A stretch of 64,000 bases of DNA from Enterococcus hirae ATCC 9790 (GCF_000271405.2 NC_018081.1:837852-901851), one strand, 5' to 3'. Positions 31,019-42,030 are shown, numbered from the stretch's first letter. The notes: generated by a model from the letters alone, not told the origin. Numbers and translations: made by a program.

Positions 31019-33103
31019 TTATTCAGCTTTACCGCCGTTTTTCTTAATGATTTCTTCTTGGACTGATTTAGGAACATCTTCATAGTGGTCAAATACCATC
31101 ATAAATGTACCGCGTCCTTGAGTTGCTGAACGCAATGTTGTTGCGTAACCGAACATTTCAGCCAATGGAACAATCGCATTAACGATTTGTGAGTTACCAT
31201 GTGCTTCCATACCTTCAACGCGACCGCGTCGGCTAGTTACGTGTCCCATGATATCACCTAAGTAATCTTCTGGAACAGTAATCGTTACTTTCATCATTGG
31301 TTCTAAAATAACAGGACGTGCGTGTTTTGCAGCAGCTCTTAAAGCCATAGATGCAGCAACACGGAAGGCTGTTTCATTTGAATCGACGTCATGGTATGAA
31401 CCATCGTAAAGTTTTGCTTTGATATCCACTAATGGATAGCCAGCAAGAACACCGTTATTCATAGATTCTTCTAGTCCTTTTTCAACAGCAGGGATGTATT
31501 CACGAGGAACGACCCCACCGACGATTGCATTTTCAAATTCGAAGCCTTTACCTTCTTCGTTTGGTGTAAATTCAACCCATACGTGACCGTATTGACCTTT
31601 ACCACCAGACTGACGTACGAATTTACCTTCAGCTTTTGTTGCTTCACGGAATGTTTCACGGTATGAAACTTGTGGAGCACCAACGTTTGCTTCAACTTTA
31701 AATTCACGTTTCATACGGTCTACTAAAACGTCTAAGTGCAACTCACCCATACCTGAGATAACAGTTTCACCAGTTTCAACGTTTGTTTCAACTCGGAATG
31801 AAGGATCTTCTTCTGCAAGTTTTTGCAACGCAACACCCATTTTATCTTGGTCTGCTTTTGATTTAGGTTCAACAGCAACTTGGATAACTGGGTCAGGGAA
31901 TTCGATTGACTCAAGAATAACCGGTGAGTCTAATGCACATAATGTATCCCCAGTTGTTGTATCTTTCAATCCAACAGCAGCGGCGATATCACCTGAGTAC
32001 ACTTTATCAATTTCTTGACGAGTGTTGGCGTGCATTTGTAGAATACGTCCGATACGTTCTTTTTTGCCTTTAGAAGCGTTCAATACATATGAACCACTTT
32101 CAAGGACACCAGAATAAACACGGAAGAAAGTTAGACGACCTACGAATGGGTCAGTCATTACTTTAAACGCTAATGAAGCAAAAGGAGCTTCATCGTCAGC
32201 TGGACGTGTTGTTTCTTCGTCTGTTTTTGTATCGATCCCTTTGATTGCTTCGATATCAACTGGAGAAGGCAAGTAATCAAGAACGGCATCCAACATTAAT
32301 TGAACCCCTTTGTTCTTGAACGCTGAACCAGCTAATACAGGGAAGAATTCAACATTAATTGTTGCACGGCGGATACCAGCAATCAATTCTTCTTGTGTGA
32401 TTTCTTCACCTTCAAGATATTTCATCATTAGTTCTTCGTCTGTTTCAGCAACAGCTTCGACTAATTTTTCGCGCCATTCTTGAGCTTGTTCTAAATATTC
32501 CTCAGGAATTTCAGTTTCTTGAATATCTGTTCCTAAGTCATTTGTATAGATTTCAGCTTTCATTTTAACCAAGTCGATGATACCAGTGAAGTTTTCTTCA
32601 GCACCGATTGGCAATTGGATTGGATGCGCGTTTGCTTGCAAACGATCATGCAATGATTTTACTGAGTACAAGAAGTCCGCACCGATTTTATCCATTTTGT
32701 TACAGAATACGATACGAGGCACTCGGTACTCAGTTGCTTGACGCCAAACTGTTTCAGTTTGAGGTTCAACACCTGACTGTGAGTCAAGTACAGTTACCGC
32801 ACCATCTAATACACGTAGAGAACGTTGAACTTCAATTGTGAAGTCTACGTGTCCTGGTGTGTCGATGATGTTTACACGGTAACCTTTCCACTGCGCTGTA
32901 GTCGCAGCAGATGTAATTGTGATACCACGTTCTTGTTCTTGTTCCATCCAGTCCATTTGTGAAGCTCCTTCGTGGGTTTCACCAATTTTATGGATTTTAC
33001 CAGTATAGTACAAGATACGCTCTGTTGTTGTAGTTTTACCTGCATCAACGTGAGCCATGATACCAATATTACGAGTTTTTTCTAGCGAAAATTCTCTTGC
33101 CAT
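31019..33103 (-). CDS. fusA: Elongation factor G
   Basis: Translocase GTPase of 694 residues. G-domain motifs are [15 protein letters not shown] (about 17-31), DTPGHVDFT and [11 protein letters not shown]; domain IV and V motifs include [14 protein letters not shown]. It follows rpsG by 78 bases in the conserved str order. No substitution could be assigned to fusidic acid resistance by eye. Confidence 0.98.
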   Translation of the reverse strand: MAREFSLEKTRNIGIMAHVDAGKTTTTERILYYTGKIHKIGETHEGASQMDWMEQEQERGITITSAATTAQWKGYRVNIIDTPGHVDFTIEVQRSLRVLDGAVTVLDSQSGVEPQTETVWRQATEYRVPRIVFCNKMDKIGADFLYSVKSLHDRLQANAHPIQLPIGAEENFTGIIDLVKMKAEIYTNDLGTDIQETEIPEEYLEQAQEWREKLVEAVAETDEELMMKYLEGEEITQEELIAGIRRATINVEFFPVLAGSAFKNKGVQLMLDAVLDYLPSPVDIEAIKGIDTKTDEETTRPADDEAPFASLAFKVMTDPFVGRLTFFRVYSGVLESGSYVLNASKGKKERIGRILQMHANTRQEIDKVYSGDIAAAVGLKDTTTGDTLCALDSPVILESIEFPDPVIQVAVEPKSKADQDKMGVALQKLAEEDPSFRVETNVETGETVISGMGELHLDVLVDRMKREFKVEANVGAPQVSYRETFREATKAEGKFVRQSGGKGQYGHVWVEFTPNEEGKGFEFENAIVGGVVPREYIPAVEKGLEESMNNGVLAGYPLVDIKAKLYDGSYHDVDSNETAFRVAASMALRAAAKHARPVILEPMMKVTITVPEDYLGDIMGHVTSRRGRVEGMEAHGNSQIVNAIVPLAEMFGYATTLRSATQGRGTFMMVFDHYEDVPKSVQEEIIKKNGGKAE

Positions 33104-33181
33104 TTTCTTACTCCTCTCTTTATTTAAATCGATTGTAAATTGACTTTCTGCTGTCGTTTAACCCAACAGGCAGAGAGGATC

Positions 33182-33652
33182 TTACCAACGATAATGAGCA
33201 AATGCACGGTTGGCATCAGCCATTTTATGAGTGTCTTCACGTTTTTTAACAGAAGCACCAGTGTTGTTTGCAGCATCCATGATTTCTTTTGCTAAGCGTT
33301 CTTCCATTGTGTGTTCACCGCGCAAGCGAGCGTAGTTTACTACCCAACGAAGAGCTAAAGTTGTACGACGTTCAGGGCGAACTTCAACTGGTACTTGATA
33401 GTTTGAACCCCCAACACGACGTGCTTTAACTTCAAGAACAGGCATAACATTTTTCATAGCTTGTTCAAACACTTCTAATGGATCATTACCTGTAGATTCT
33501 TTAATCAAATCAAAGGCGTTATAAATAATACTAGCTGCAACACCGCGTTTTCCGTCAACCATTACACGGTTGATCAAGCGAGTTACTAATTTTGAGTTAT
33601 AAATAGGATCTGGTAAAACATCACGTTTTGCAACAGGACCTTTACGTGGCAT
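33182..33652 (-). CDS. rpsG: 30S ribosomal protein S7
   Basis: Head-domain nucleating protein of 156 residues. It begins [20 protein letters not shown], contains [23 protein letters not shown] and ends [15 protein letters not shown] lies before the ATG. Confidence 0.98.
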   Translation of the reverse strand: MPRKGPVAKRDVLPDPIYNSKLVTRLINRVMVDGKRGVAASIIYNAFDLIKESTGNDPLEVFEQAMKNVMPVLEVKARRVGGSNYQVPVEVRPERRTTLALRWVVNYARLRGEHTMEERLAKEIMDAANNTGASVKKREDTHKMADANRAFAHYRW

Positions 33653-33743
33653 CCGTAACTCCTCCTTCCGAAATATTCTTCATAGTAATTGCCTTACTCT
33701 CTTAACATAGTAAGAACAAGTTTCATTTGTTTAATAATTAAAA

Positions 33744-34157
33744 TTAAGCTTTAGGTTTTTTAGTACCGTATTTAGAGCGGCTTTGTTTACGGTCGTTTAC
33801 ACCAGCTGTATCAAGTGCACCACGAACGATATGGTAACGTACCCCTGGTAAGTCTTTTACACGTCCACCACGTAGTAATACTACGCTATGTTCTTGTAAG
33901 TTGTGACCAATCCCTGGGATATAAGCAGTAACTTCAATTAAGTTTGACAAACGAACACGAGCATATTTACGTAAAGCTGAGTTCGGTTTTTTAGGTGTCA
34001 TTGTACCCACACGTGTTGCTACCCCACGTTTTTGAGGAGAGTTCACGTTTGTTTGAGTTTTCTTAAAGCTGTTATATCCTTTGTTCAAAGCAGGTGAATT
34101 AGATTTTTCCACCTTTGATTTACGAGGTTTACGTACTAATTGGTTAATTGTAGGCAT
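33744..34157 (-). CDS. rpsL: 30S ribosomal protein S12
   Basis: Decoding-centre protein. The start is placed at 34157 ([14 protein letters not shown]) behind AAGGAGG, giving the usual 137 residues; a frame reaching 34178 would include the ribosome binding site. The two lysines where streptomycin-resistance changes arise, in [11 protein letters not shown] and [13 protein letters not shown], are both the wild-type residue. Confidence 0.97.
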   Translation of the reverse strand: MPTINQLVRKPRKSKVEKSNSPALNKGYNSFKKTQTNVNSPQKRGVATRVGTMTPKKPNSALRKYARVRLSNLIEVTAYIPGIGHNLQEHSVVLLRGGRVKDLPGVRYHIVRGALDTAGVNDRKQSRSKYGTKKPKA

Positions 34158-34222
34158 TCCTTGTTTCCTCCTTCCCACGATTCGCGTCTAGTTCCACACA
34201 TCCAGGTGGTTCTTTTTTTGCG

Positions 34223-34298
34223 ATAAAAAATAAATGCAATTCTGCATCTTTATCAAATATGCTTTGATAAACAGTCAGCACGTCTCTTTACCAGAGAC
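34223..34298 (-). promoter_or_regulatory. Structured 5' leader of the str operon
   Basis: Three stems are visible: GTCTC/GAGAC (34282-34298), TTTATCAAA/TTTGATAAA (34249-34271, 9 perfect pairs, 5-base loop) and ATGCA/TGCAT (34234-34247) followed on the minus strand by TTATTTTTT. The last could act as a weak attenuator before rpsL. Confidence 0.5.
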
Positions 34299-34320
34299 CT
34301 GTAGATAAAGCACCTTGGTT

Positions 34321-34349
34321 AGGATATCATGAATAAAGTACTCTGTCAA
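34321..34349 (-). promoter_or_regulatory. Promoter of the str operon
   Basis: Minus-strand -35 TTGACA (34344-34349), 17-base spacer, -10 TATCCT (34321-34326). The leader to rpsL is about 155 bases. Confidence 0.8.
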
Positions 34350-34465
34350 CCAGTGTTATGTATTTTTTTTAGCCATTTGAAATTAAAAAAAGGACGCTAT
34401 CTTTTTCCAATCATTCAATATAAAATAGCTATGAATAGAGACGAAAGAAAAGGTGGGAACAACAG

Positions 34466-35149
34466 ATGAATTTGAAACAAGCAGCTGGAATTGAAGCAGC
34501 TAAATTTGTGAAGGACGGAATGATCGTTGGTTTGGGTACCGGTTCTACAGCCTATTATATGGTAGAAGAAATTGGTAGAAGAATGCGTGAAGAAGGATTA
34601 AACATCACTGGTGTCACTACATCGAATGCCACTAAAGAACAAGCAGAAAAATTAGGTATCCCTCTTAAGAGTATTGATGAAGTACCCGTAGTTGATCTCA
34701 CGATCGATGGTGCTGATGAAATCAGTAAAGCATTTCAAGGAATTAAAGGTGGTGGCGCAGCATTACTTTTTGAAAAAATTGTTGCTACGTATTCAAAACA
34801 AGTCATCTGGATCGTTGATGAATCAAAATTAGTGGAGCAACTTGGGCAGTTCCCTCTTCCAGTAGAAGTGATTCCTTATGGCGCTCAACAATTGATGCGG
34901 ATCTTTGATGAGAAAGGTTACCAACCTGTTTTACGTCAAACCGAAACAGGTCAGATAGTCAAAACAGACAGTGGTCATTACATTATTGACTTACATTTAG
35001 AAGTGATCAATGACCCTGAAGCTTTAGCAACGTACCTTGATCAACTGGTTGGTGTCGTTGAACATGGACTGTTTTTAAATATGGTTTCAAAAGTCGTTGT
35101 CGGCTCCGCACAAGGCGTATCAATTATCGACTCACCTCATCAAAAATAA
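34466..35149 (+). CDS. rpiA: Ribose-5-phosphate isomerase A
   Basis: Interconverts ribose 5-phosphate and ribulose 5-phosphate. The 227-residue protein has [15 protein letters not shown] (about 22-36), [11 protein letters not shown], the active-site block [22 protein letters not shown] (about 80-101) and ends with [19 protein letters not shown] precedes the ATG. It is divergent from the str operon and would feed ribose phosphate from the nearby nucleoside cluster into central metabolism. Confidence 0.96.
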   Translation: MNLKQAAGIEAAKFVKDGMIVGLGTGSTAYYMVEEIGRRMREEGLNITGVTTSNATKEQAEKLGIPLKSIDEVPVVDLTIDGADEISKAFQGIKGGGAALLFEKIVATYSKQVIWIVDESKLVEQLGQFPLPVEVIPYGAQQLMRIFDEKGYQPVLRQTETGQIVKTDSGHYIIDLHLEVINDPEALATYLDQLVGVVEHGLFLNMVSKVVVGSAQGVSIIDSPHQK

Positions 35150-35286
35150 CAACCCTGATATTAGTTATAAAAATTAGCAAAAATAGTTCATTTTAAAAAC
35201 ATAAAAAAACTATCTTTTCAATGGACTTTATGCTACATTTTTACTGTTATCTATAGACAGAAAATCATTGCTAGAAAGGAATCACC

Positions 35287-35868
35287 ATGAAGATTATTGG
35301 TTATGCACGCACAACCATAAATGATGTTGATCTTACAACACAAGTGGAGCAACTCTCTAATTTTGGTTGTCAGGAGATTTTTCACGAGACATACAAGTCT
35401 AAAGATGCGGTGTCTAATAATATTTGTTTAGAAAAAGTAATCAAGGAAATGCGACAAGGCGATACTTTAGTTATCTGTCAACTTCATCGTCTAGGGAAGT
35501 CCACTCGTCAGCTAACAGAACTCACACAATTATTCAAAGATCGTGGCTTACACCTAGTTAGTATCCAAGAAGAAATCGATACGCGTACACCGATGGGGAA
35601 AATCTATTTTCAACTAATGGAAGGATTAGCCATTATGGAGTGCTCTTTAATCAAGGAACGGACACTTGTTGGGTTAGATGAAGCACGTAAAAAAGGTAAA
35701 ATCGGGGGTCGTCCAAAAATCGATCCAAAAACAATTAAAAAAATTCGTCGGCTTTATTATGAAAAAAAAGAAACGATCCAATTAATTTCTACTAAATGTG
35801 GTGTATCAGTCGGAACCTGTTATAAATATATCAATCTTCCAGAAAAAGAGATTCAGCAATTATCTTAA
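35287..35868 (+). CDS. Serine-recombinase-like protein, catalytic residues replaced
   Basis: A 193-residue resolvase/invertase-family protein with an N-terminal catalytic fold (residues 1-135) and a C-terminal helix-turn-helix (GGRPKIDPKTIKKIRRLY onward). Aligned by position with gamma-delta resolvase, Arg8 and Arg68 are kept, but the nucleophile Ser10 is Thr (GYARTT), Asp67 is His and Arg71 is Lys (QLHRLGK). These changes suggest it no longer recombines DNA and may act as a DNA-binding regulator. AGAAAGGAA precedes the ATG. No inverted repeats or partner transposon genes flank it; it lies alone between rpiA and gpmA. Confidence 0.85.
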   Translation: MKIIGYARTTINDVDLTTQVEQLSNFGCQEIFHETYKSKDAVSNNICLEKVIKEMRQGDTLVICQLHRLGKSTRQLTELTQLFKDRGLHLVSIQEEIDTRTPMGKIYFQLMEGLAIMECSLIKERTLVGLDEARKKGKIGGRPKIDPKTIKKIRRLYYEKKETIQLISTKCGVSVGTCYKYINLPEKEIQQLS

Positions 35869-35965
35869 ACGACTGCCTACATCTTGATATTCTTTCATTT
35901 AAAAATGGATTGGCGCAACAAACGCAGACTGTCTGCTAAAGACGAATCAACTGTATATAATGAAT

Positions 35966-36009
35966 AGGTAGGTGGATCAATGACAGTGCAGCCATTGACC
36001 CACCTACCT
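35966..36009. repeat. Strong inverted repeat between the recombinase-like gene and gpmA
   Basis: AGGTAGGTGG-TCAATG and CATTGA-CCACCTACCT form a 16-bp stem with one mismatch and a 10-base loop. A TATAAT (35956-35961) lies just to the left. No T run follows on either strand. It may be a terminator variant, an operator or a small RNA. The rest of 35869-36175 shows no gene. Confidence 0.6.
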
Positions 36010-36175
36010 CTGTTTATCTGTCACTGTAAGAATTATTTTTGTTTTTTATCTGTCTATCTTCTGATTTTCCCTTTCATTAACTTCATTTTTCAATGGAAAT
36101 CTAGTCAAAAAAATTGTACAATAAAGCAGAACTGAAATTTTCAGAAATATAACCTATTTTAAAGGAGAGCTAAAC

Positions 36176-36862
36176 ATGCCAAAATTAGTTTTTTCTCGTC
36201 ATGGTCTTAGTGAATGGAATGCATTAAACCAATTTACTGGTTGGGCTGACGTAAACTTAGCACCAGAAGGAATCGAAGAAGCCAAAGAAGGCGGACGCAA
36301 AATCAAAGAAGCTGGAATTGAATTTGATGTTGCTTACACTTCAGTTTTAACTCGTGCCATCAAAACATGTAATTTGATTTTAGAACACTCAGATCAACTT
36401 TGGGTTCCTCAAATCAAATCATGGCGCTTAAACGAACGTCATTATGGTAAATTACAAGGATTGAACAAAAAAGAAACAGCTGAAAAATATGGAGATGACC
36501 AAGTACACATTTGGCGTCGTTCATACGACACTCTTCCTCCATTGATGGACGAAAGTGACGAAGGTTCTGCTGCAAACGATCGTCGTTATGCAATGTTAGA
36601 CAAACGCGATATTCCTGGTGGCGAAAACTTGAAAGTTACTTTAGAACGTGCTTTACCATTCTGGCAAGACGAAATTGCTCCAGCTTTACTAGACAACAAA
36701 ACTGTTTTAGTAGCTGCACATGGTAACTCTCTACGTGCTTTAGCAAAACACATCGAAGGAATTTCTGATGAAGATATCATGGATCTTGAAATTCCAACTG
36801 GTCAACCACTTGTTTATGAATTAAACGATGACTTGACAGTTGCTAAAAAATACTATTTATAA
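36176..36862 (+). CDS. gpmA: 2,3-bisphosphoglycerate-dependent phosphoglycerate mutase
   Basis: Glycolytic enzyme converting 3- to 2-phosphoglycerate. The 228-residue protein has the phosphohistidine motif [10 protein letters not shown] (His near 9), [28 protein letters not shown] and the second histidine motif [22 protein letters not shown] lies 8 bases before the ATG; TACAAT at 36117-36122 with TGGAAA 17 bases upstream is a possible promoter. Confidence 0.97.
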   Translation: MPKLVFSRHGLSEWNALNQFTGWADVNLAPEGIEEAKEGGRKIKEAGIEFDVAYTSVLTRAIKTCNLILEHSDQLWVPQIKSWRLNERHYGKLQGLNKKETAEKYGDDQVHIWRRSYDTLPPLMDESDEGSAANDRRYAMLDKRDIPGGENLKVTLERALPFWQDEIAPALLDNKTVLVAAHGNSLRALAKHIEGISDEDIMDLEIPTGQPLVYELNDDLTVAKKYYL

Positions 36863-36867
36863 TAAAT

Positions 36868-36916
36868 AAAAAAAGTGGGCAAGCGATTCAATTGAATCAC
36901 TCGCTCACTTCTTTTA
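36868..36916. terminator. Bidirectional terminator between gpmA and deoD
   Basis: AGTGGGC-AGCGATTCA pairs with TGAATCACTCGCTCACT, flanked by A and T runs, between two convergent genes. Confidence 0.85.
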
Positions 36917-37624
36917 TTAATCTGCGATTGCTGTTTCTAATCCGACTTCGATCATTTCGTTAAATGTCGTTTGTCGTTCTTCTGCAGTTGTTTCTTCTCC
37001 GGTAAGCAAATGGTCACTCACTGTCATGATTGCTAATGTTTGGACATGATATTTTGCTCCCAAATAGTATAAAGCAGCTGCTTCCATTTCCACACCTAGC
37101 ACACCTAATTCAGCTAATTTAAACGTTTCTGTTGAATCATCTTTATAAAATGAATCTTCCGAGAGAACATTTCCTACATGTGTGGTAAATCCTTTGTCTT
37201 TTGAAATTTCATACGCCTTCAACAATAAATTAAAATCACTGATCGGCGGAAAATGAAAGGCTTGGAAATTTTTCTCGATCATCGAAGAACTAGTAGCTGC
37301 TCCTTGGGCTAAAACAAGATCACGAACATGGACATCTTTAGATAATGCACCACATGTACCCACTCGTATCAATTTTTTCACACCGTATGAATGAATCAAT
37401 TCATGGGCATAGATCGTCGCTGACGGCATCCCCATCCCCGTTCCTTGTACCGAAACACGTTCGCCTTTGTAGGTTCCAGTAAAACCTAACATCCCACGAA
37501 CTTGGTTGTAACATACTGGATCTTCTAAAAATGTTTCAGCAATATACTTTGCTCGTAAAGGATCGCCTGGAAGTAGTATTTTATCAGCGATCTCTCCTTG
37601 TTTTGCTTCAATGTGTACGCTCAT
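36917..37624 (-). CDS. deoD: Purine-nucleoside phosphorylase, DeoD type
   Basis: Hexameric-type phosphorylase of 235 residues that splits purine (deoxy)nucleosides to base and pentose 1-phosphate. It begins [25 protein letters not shown] and contains [16 protein letters not shown] and [13 protein letters not shown], with the substrate Glu-Met-Glu motif. It follows punA by 21 bases and is the last gene of the nucleoside cluster. Confidence 0.96.
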   Translation of the reverse strand: MSVHIEAKQGEIADKILLPGDPLRAKYIAETFLEDPVCYNQVRGMLGFTGTYKGERVSVQGTGMGMPSATIYAHELIHSYGVKKLIRVGTCGALSKDVHVRDLVLAQGAATSSSMIEKNFQAFHFPPISDFNLLLKAYEISKDKGFTTHVGNVLSEDSFYKDDSTETFKLAELGVLGVEMEAAALYYLGAKYHVQTLAIMTVSDHLLTGEETTAEERQTTFNEMIEVGLETAIAD

Positions 37625-37645
37625 CTGACACTCTCCTTGATTCAG

Positions 37646-38464
37646 TTATAGTAATACTAATACTTCTTTAATCAATGCCTTAAATGATTGTTTGACACGT
37701 TGCGTTGTTTCCACCACTTCTTCATGGTTAAGGTTCGCTTGCATGCCTGCTGCTAAATTAGTGATACATGAAATGCCGAGAACTTTCAATCCGCTATGTG
37801 CTGCAACGATCACTTCTGGCACAGTGGACATTCCGACTGCATCTGCTCCCATCGTACGTGACATCCGAATCTCTGCTGGTGTTTCATATGTTGGTCCAGA
37901 ATAGCCCATATATACCCCTTCTTTAAGAGTCAAATCTAATTGGCTCGCAGCCTCTTTGGCTACTTCACGGTAAGTTAAGGTATACGCCTCGCTCATATCA
38001 GGGAAGCGTGGACCGATCTCATCTTCGTTAGGACCAATCAATGGGTTTTGACCTGTGAAGTTGATATGATCAGTAATCAACATCAAATCGCCAGGAACAA
38101 ATGATTCATTTACCCCACCACTTGCATTCGTGACAATCACCGAATGAGCCTTTAATGCTGCCATTACCCGCACAGGATAAGTGACAGTTTGCATTGAATG
38201 ACCTTCATAAAAATGGAATCGTCCTTGCATTGCCAGAACTTTTTTACCAGACAAGGTACCATAGACTAATTGACCAGCATGGCCGACAACTGTTGATGTT
38301 GGGAAAAATGGGATTTGGTCATAAGGAATCACGATCGCTTCCTCGATTTCTTCCGCTAACTCTCCTAAACCTGAACCTAAGATCAAACCAAAATCAATTT
38401 CTTTTACGCCCTTTTCTAGAATAAATTGAGTCGTTTCTTGTAACATTTCGCTTAATTGGGTCAT
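37646..38464 (-). CDS. punA: Purine-nucleoside phosphorylase, PunA/trimeric type
   Basis: Second purine phosphorylase, of the trimeric guanosine/inosine-specific class; 272 residues. Motifs are GLILGSGLGELAEEI (about 26-40), GHAGQLVYG, QGRFHFYEGH, NASGGVNESFVPGDLMLITDHIN and TYETPAEIRM. Having both PunA and DeoD types is usual in Firmicutes and broadens substrate range. AGGAGAA precedes the ATG; it lies 213 bases after deoB. Confidence 0.95.
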   Translation of the reverse strand: MTQLSEMLQETTQFILEKGVKEIDFGLILGSGLGELAEEIEEAIVIPYDQIPFFPTSTVVGHAGQLVYGTLSGKKVLAMQGRFHFYEGHSMQTVTYPVRVMAALKAHSVIVTNASGGVNESFVPGDLMLITDHINFTGQNPLIGPNEDEIGPRFPDMSEAYTLTYREVAKEAASQLDLTLKEGVYMGYSGPTYETPAEIRMSRTMGADAVGMSTVPEVIVAAHSGLKVLGISCITNLAAGMQANLNHEEVVETTQRVKQSFKALIKEVLVLL

Positions 38465-38500
38465 TTACTTTCTCCTATTAACTATTTTTTTCTACAGAAG

Positions 38501-38579
38501 TCAAGAGGTTAGAAGCCCTGTCGTTCGACTAGCTAAAAAAACAGGTATGCCTGATTAACAAGGCTTTTTCACCTCTTGA
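38501..38579 (-). repeat. Nested inverted repeats between deoB and punA
   Basis: TCAAGAGGT (38501-38509) pairs with ACCTCTTGA (38571-38579). Inside, on the minus strand, a short CAGG/CCTG stem is followed by seven T. It may act as a partial terminator or processing site separating deoB from punA-deoD. Confidence 0.5.
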
Positions 38580-38676
38580 TTGATACTGTTAAAGCAAGAT
38601 GGCTCTTTGAACAAAATGATTGACCTATCTTAGTTACGCTTTTTCAGGTCAAATTTTCAAACGCGGTCTGTCATTC

Positions 38677-39843
38677 CTATTTCAAAAGTTTTAAGAAACT
38701 TTCGCCGTTTTCGGTAGCAGGAACATCGAAGTTTTCAGCAATCGTTGCTGCGATATCTGAATAGTAGCCTTGTGGCAAGCTTCCTTGTCCTTGCATTTTT
38801 TTGCTGAAAACTAATAATGGTACATATTCACGTGTATGATCTGTTCCAGGGAATGTTGGATCATTTCCATGGTCAGCAGTAATCATCAGTAAGTCGTCCT
38901 CTGCCATTGCCTCTAATATTTCAGGAATACGTAAATCAAAATCTTCAATTGCGTGGGCATAACCTACAACATCCCGACGATGTCCAAATAATGCATCAAA
39001 ATCAACTAAATTAGTAAAACTGATCCCTGTAAACTCTTTTTTCATCACATTTAATAATTGGTCAACGCCATCCATGTTGCTTTTCGTACGGACGAACTCT
39101 GTAATCCCTTGACCGTTGAAGATATCGTTGATTTTTCCAACAGCGATAACGTCTTTTCCTGCTTCTTTTAATGAATCTAAAACCGTATGCCCGAATGGAT
39201 CCAATGCGTAATCATGTCGGTTGCTCGTACGAGTAAAATTACCAGGTTCTCCAACGTAAGGTCGCGCAATAATTCGACCAATCATGTATGGGTCGTCTTT
39301 AGTAATGTCACGAACGAACTGACAAATCCGATAAAGTTCTTCTAAAGGAATAATTTCTTCATGCGCAGCAATTTGTAGAACTGGATCTGCGGACGTATAG
39401 ACGATCAAATCACCAGTTTTCATTTGATGTTCACCATAGTCATCTATAACAGCGGTTCCACTATATGGTTGATTGCAAACAATTTTGCGTCCTGAGAAGT
39501 CTTCAATTTGTTTGAGTAATTCATCAGGGAAACCGTTAGGAAATACTCGAAATGGTGTCTTGATGTTCAGACCCATGATTTCCCAGTGACCGGTCATTGT
39601 ATCTTTTCCTACAGATACTTCCTCTAATTTAGTGGCATAGCCTTGGTGGTTTTTAACCGCTTCGACACCTTCTAATGGGCGAATCGTTCCTAATCCTAAC
39701 TGTTCTAAATGAGGAATTGTCAAACCAGCTTCTTTTGCGATATGCCCTAGTGTATCTGAACCTTTATCACCAAATTTTTCAGCATCTGGCGCTTCACCGA
39801 TTCCTACTGAATCCATGACAATCAAATGTACGCGTTTAAACAT
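38677..39843 (-). CDS. deoB: Phosphopentomutase
   Basis: Moves phosphate from C1 to C5 of (deoxy)ribose after nucleoside phosphorolysis. The start at 39843 ([20 protein letters not shown]) follows GAAGGAA; the frame reaching 39933 is rejected. The 388-residue protein has the metal-binding MDSVGIG near the N-terminus and [19 protein letters not shown] (about 320-338). A terminator lies between it and nupC, so transcription from upstream is probably reduced here. Confidence 0.95.
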   Translation of the reverse strand: MFKRVHLIVMDSVGIGEAPDAEKFGDKGSDTLGHIAKEAGLTIPHLEQLGLGTIRPLEGVEAVKNHQGYATKLEEVSVGKDTMTGHWEIMGLNIKTPFRVFPNGFPDELLKQIEDFSGRKIVCNQPYSGTAVIDDYGEHQMKTGDLIVYTSADPVLQIAAHEEIIPLEELYRICQFVRDITKDDPYMIGRIIARPYVGEPGNFTRTSNRHDYALDPFGHTVLDSLKEAGKDVIAVGKINDIFNGQGITEFVRTKSNMDGVDQLLNVMKKEFTGISFTNLVDFDALFGHRRDVVGYAHAIEDFDLRIPEILEAMAEDDLLMITADHGNDPTFPGTDHTREYVPLLVFSKKMQGQGSLPQGYYSDIAATIAENFDVPATENGESFLKLLK

Positions 39844-39882
39844 GATTATTCCTTCTTTCTTTTTTATTATTGCTATTAAATC

Positions 39883-39927
39883 AAAAAGGGCGAGTCGAAA
39901 AAACATTTCCCGTAACCCACCCTTTTT
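39883..39927 (-). terminator. Terminator between nupC and deoB
   Basis: AAAAAGGGTGGGT pairs over 13 positions with ACTCGCCCTTTTT on the minus strand, ending in T5. It lies 13 bases after the nupC stop. Confidence 0.75.
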
Positions 39928-39940
39928 ATTCACTAAAAGT

Positions 39941-40897
39941 TTATTTTGATTTTATATAATTTTTACCGTTCGCTTTAGGTCCAGATGCTTTTCCTAAGAA
40001 CGCTACTAACACAATAACGGTTAATAGGTAAGGTGCAATCTGCAGCAATACTGGCGGTATCGAAGAAATCACTGGTAATTGAGCTCCGATGATACTTAAA
40101 CTTTGCGCAAAACCAAAGAATAAAGAAGCGCCCATGGCCCCTAGTGGATTCCATTTACCGAAGATCATAGCAGCCATTGAGATAAACCCTTGACCTACGA
40201 TCGTTCCGGCAGAGAAATTCCCTGAAATCGATTGAGCGAATACTGCGCCACCCATTCCGCCAAGTAAACCAGAGATCAATACCCCAGAATAACGCATCGC
40301 GTAAACATTGATTCCCAATGTATCCGCTGCTTGAGGATTTTCACCCACTGAACGTAAGCGAAGTCCGAACTTTGTCTTAAAGATAATAAACCAAGCAAGA
40401 ATCGCAATTAAAATGGCACAATAAGCTGGTAAAAATGTATTTTTAAAGAAAATTGGTCCAATTACTGGAATTTTTGATAATCCAGGAAATGAGAAATATC
40501 CTAAGTTAACTGAAATGTTATCAGTTTGTCCTTTTCCATACCATGTTTTAATTAAAAATACACCCAAAGCTGGTGCCATCAAGTTGATAACTGTCCCGCT
40601 GATGATATGGTCTGCACGTAAACTAACAGTTGCTACTGCATGTAATAAAGAGAATAACACACCAACTATCCCACCGACTAAAATAGCGATCCATGGTGTC
40701 ATGTCTCCTAAGGTAGGACTCATGGTTAGATTAAATACTACCGCACTGAAAGCACCCATAACCATGATGCCTTCTAAACCTACATTGACAATCCCACTTC
40801 GTTCAGAAAAAGTTCCACCTAAAGATGTAAGAATTAATGGTGTTGAATAAACCAACGTTGAAGTGAGGATTAAAGCAATTAACTCAGTTGTTGACAT
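39941..40897 (-). CDS. Nucleoside ABC transporter permease NupC-type
   Basis: Second permease of the BmpA-NupABC importer known from lactic acid bacteria. The 318-residue protein has about nine hydrophobic segments and the branched-chain/BPD-type motif [14 protein letters not shown] plus [16 protein letters not shown], the cytoplasmic coupling loop. Its ATG overlaps the stop of the previous permease (TAATG). Confidence 0.92.
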   Translation of the reverse strand: MSTTELIALILTSTLVYSTPLILTSLGGTFSERSGIVNVGLEGIMVMGAFSAVVFNLTMSPTLGDMTPWIAILVGGIVGVLFSLLHAVATVSLRADHIISGTVINLMAPALGVFLIKTWYGKGQTDNISVNLGYFSFPGLSKIPVIGPIFFKNTFLPAYCAILIAILAWFIIFKTKFGLRLRSVGENPQAADTLGINVYAMRYSGVLISGLLGGMGGAVFAQSISGNFSAGTIVGQGFISMAAMIFGKWNPLGAMGASLFFGFAQSLSIIGAQLPVISSIPPVLLQIAPYLLTVIVLVAFLGKASGPKANGKNYIKSK

Positions 40898-42030
40898 TAT
40901 AATTCTCCTCCTTCTTGACTCTGATTTGTTGGTTTCGATTCAACAGTCTCCACGATCGCTTCTTGTTTTTTACCTTGGAAGAATTTCGCCATAATGAAAC
41001 GAATCAAGAAGTTGATCCCAACAAAGAAAATAATCAATGCAATCGATACATTTACGATTTCAAATGGTATACCGGCACCTGTTTGCATCCCCAAACCACC
41101 GATTTTCAAGATACTGAACAAGAGTGCTGAAAGTAAAATTCCAATCGCTGAACCAGAACCTAACAGTGACACAGCCATTCCGTCAAATCCGATGGCTAAG
41201 GAAGTTGTTTGAACGAAAAAGTTTTGATACGTTCCTAATCCTTCGACTACTCCACCAAGTCCTGCTAAAGCGCCTGAAATCATCATGGAGAAGACGATCG
41301 TACGTTTACTACTCATTCCAGCATACTCAGAAGCAAAAGGATTTAGACCTACCGAACGAATTTCAAAGCCTAACGTCGTTTTCTTCATCAATAGCCAAAC
41401 AACAACCAGTGCAATCAATGCTAAAAACAAACCAGCATTTACACGAGAACCGCCAAACATTTGTGTCAGCCAAGGTAATCTAAGAGAAGCATTTTGCCCA
41501 ATCAAATTTGAAGAATCTAAGCTTGAACGATACGTATCTGGCATGATGTCATGTAAAGCAAAAGTACTTAAATAAAGTAAAATATAGTTCATCATAATAG
41601 TGACGATTACTTCACTTGTACCGAAAAAGGCTCTTAATACCCCTGGGATAGCCGCAGCCAAAGCTCCTGCCAAAGCACCTAAAATCACACAAGTCGGTAA
41701 TAAAATGACTTTTGGCAGATCAGGAAAGGCAAGTGCTACCCACACACTAACGATCCAACCACAGAGTGCTTGTCCCGAAAGCCCGATATTGAAGAATCCT
41801 GCTGAGTTCGCAACAGAAAAACCTAATGCAGTAAAAATCAACGGTGTTGCTTGCCGTAATGTTTCACCAATACTTCTTTGAGAACCAAGGGACGCATTTA
41901 ACATTGAAGAATAACCTTGGCCTGGGTTATAACCAAAAGCTGCCATCAAGATAGCACCTAAAACTAAACCTAGAATTACCGAAAAAATAGGAACTAGGAG
42001 ATTACGTATCTTTTCATTGCGATCATTCAT
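40897..42030 (-). CDS. Nucleoside ABC transporter permease NupB-type
   Basis: First permease, 377 residues, with about ten hydrophobic segments and IRSVGLNPFASEYAGMSSKR as the coupling loop. The ATG at 42030 is preferred over an upstream TTG because GGTTGGTGG lies before it; it overlaps the ATPase gene by 8 bases. The C-terminal tail (VETVESKPTNQSQEGGEL) is hydrophilic. Confidence 0.92.
   Translation of the reverse strand: MNDRNEKIRNLLVPIFSVILGLVLGAILMAAFGYNPGQGYSSMLNASLGSQRSIGETLRQATPLIFTALGFSVANSAGFFNIGLSGQALCGWIVSVWVALAFPDLPKVILLPTCVILGALAGALAAAIPGVLRAFFGTSEVIVTIMMNYILLYLSTFALHDIMPDTYRSSLDSSNLIGQNASLRLPWLTQMFGGSRVNAGLFLALIALVVVWLLMKKTTLGFEIRSVGLNPFASEYAGMSSKRTIVFSMMISGALAGLGGVVEGLGTYQNFFVQTTSLAIGFDGMAVSLLGSGSAIGILLSALLFSILKIGGLGMQTGAGIPFEIVNVSIALIIFFVGINFLIRFIMAKFFQGKKQEAIVETVESKPTNQSQEGGEL

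Noticed and set aside
33744..34157. Streptomycin-resistance substitution in S12
   Set aside because: Both lysines in the relevant motifs are the wild-type residue.
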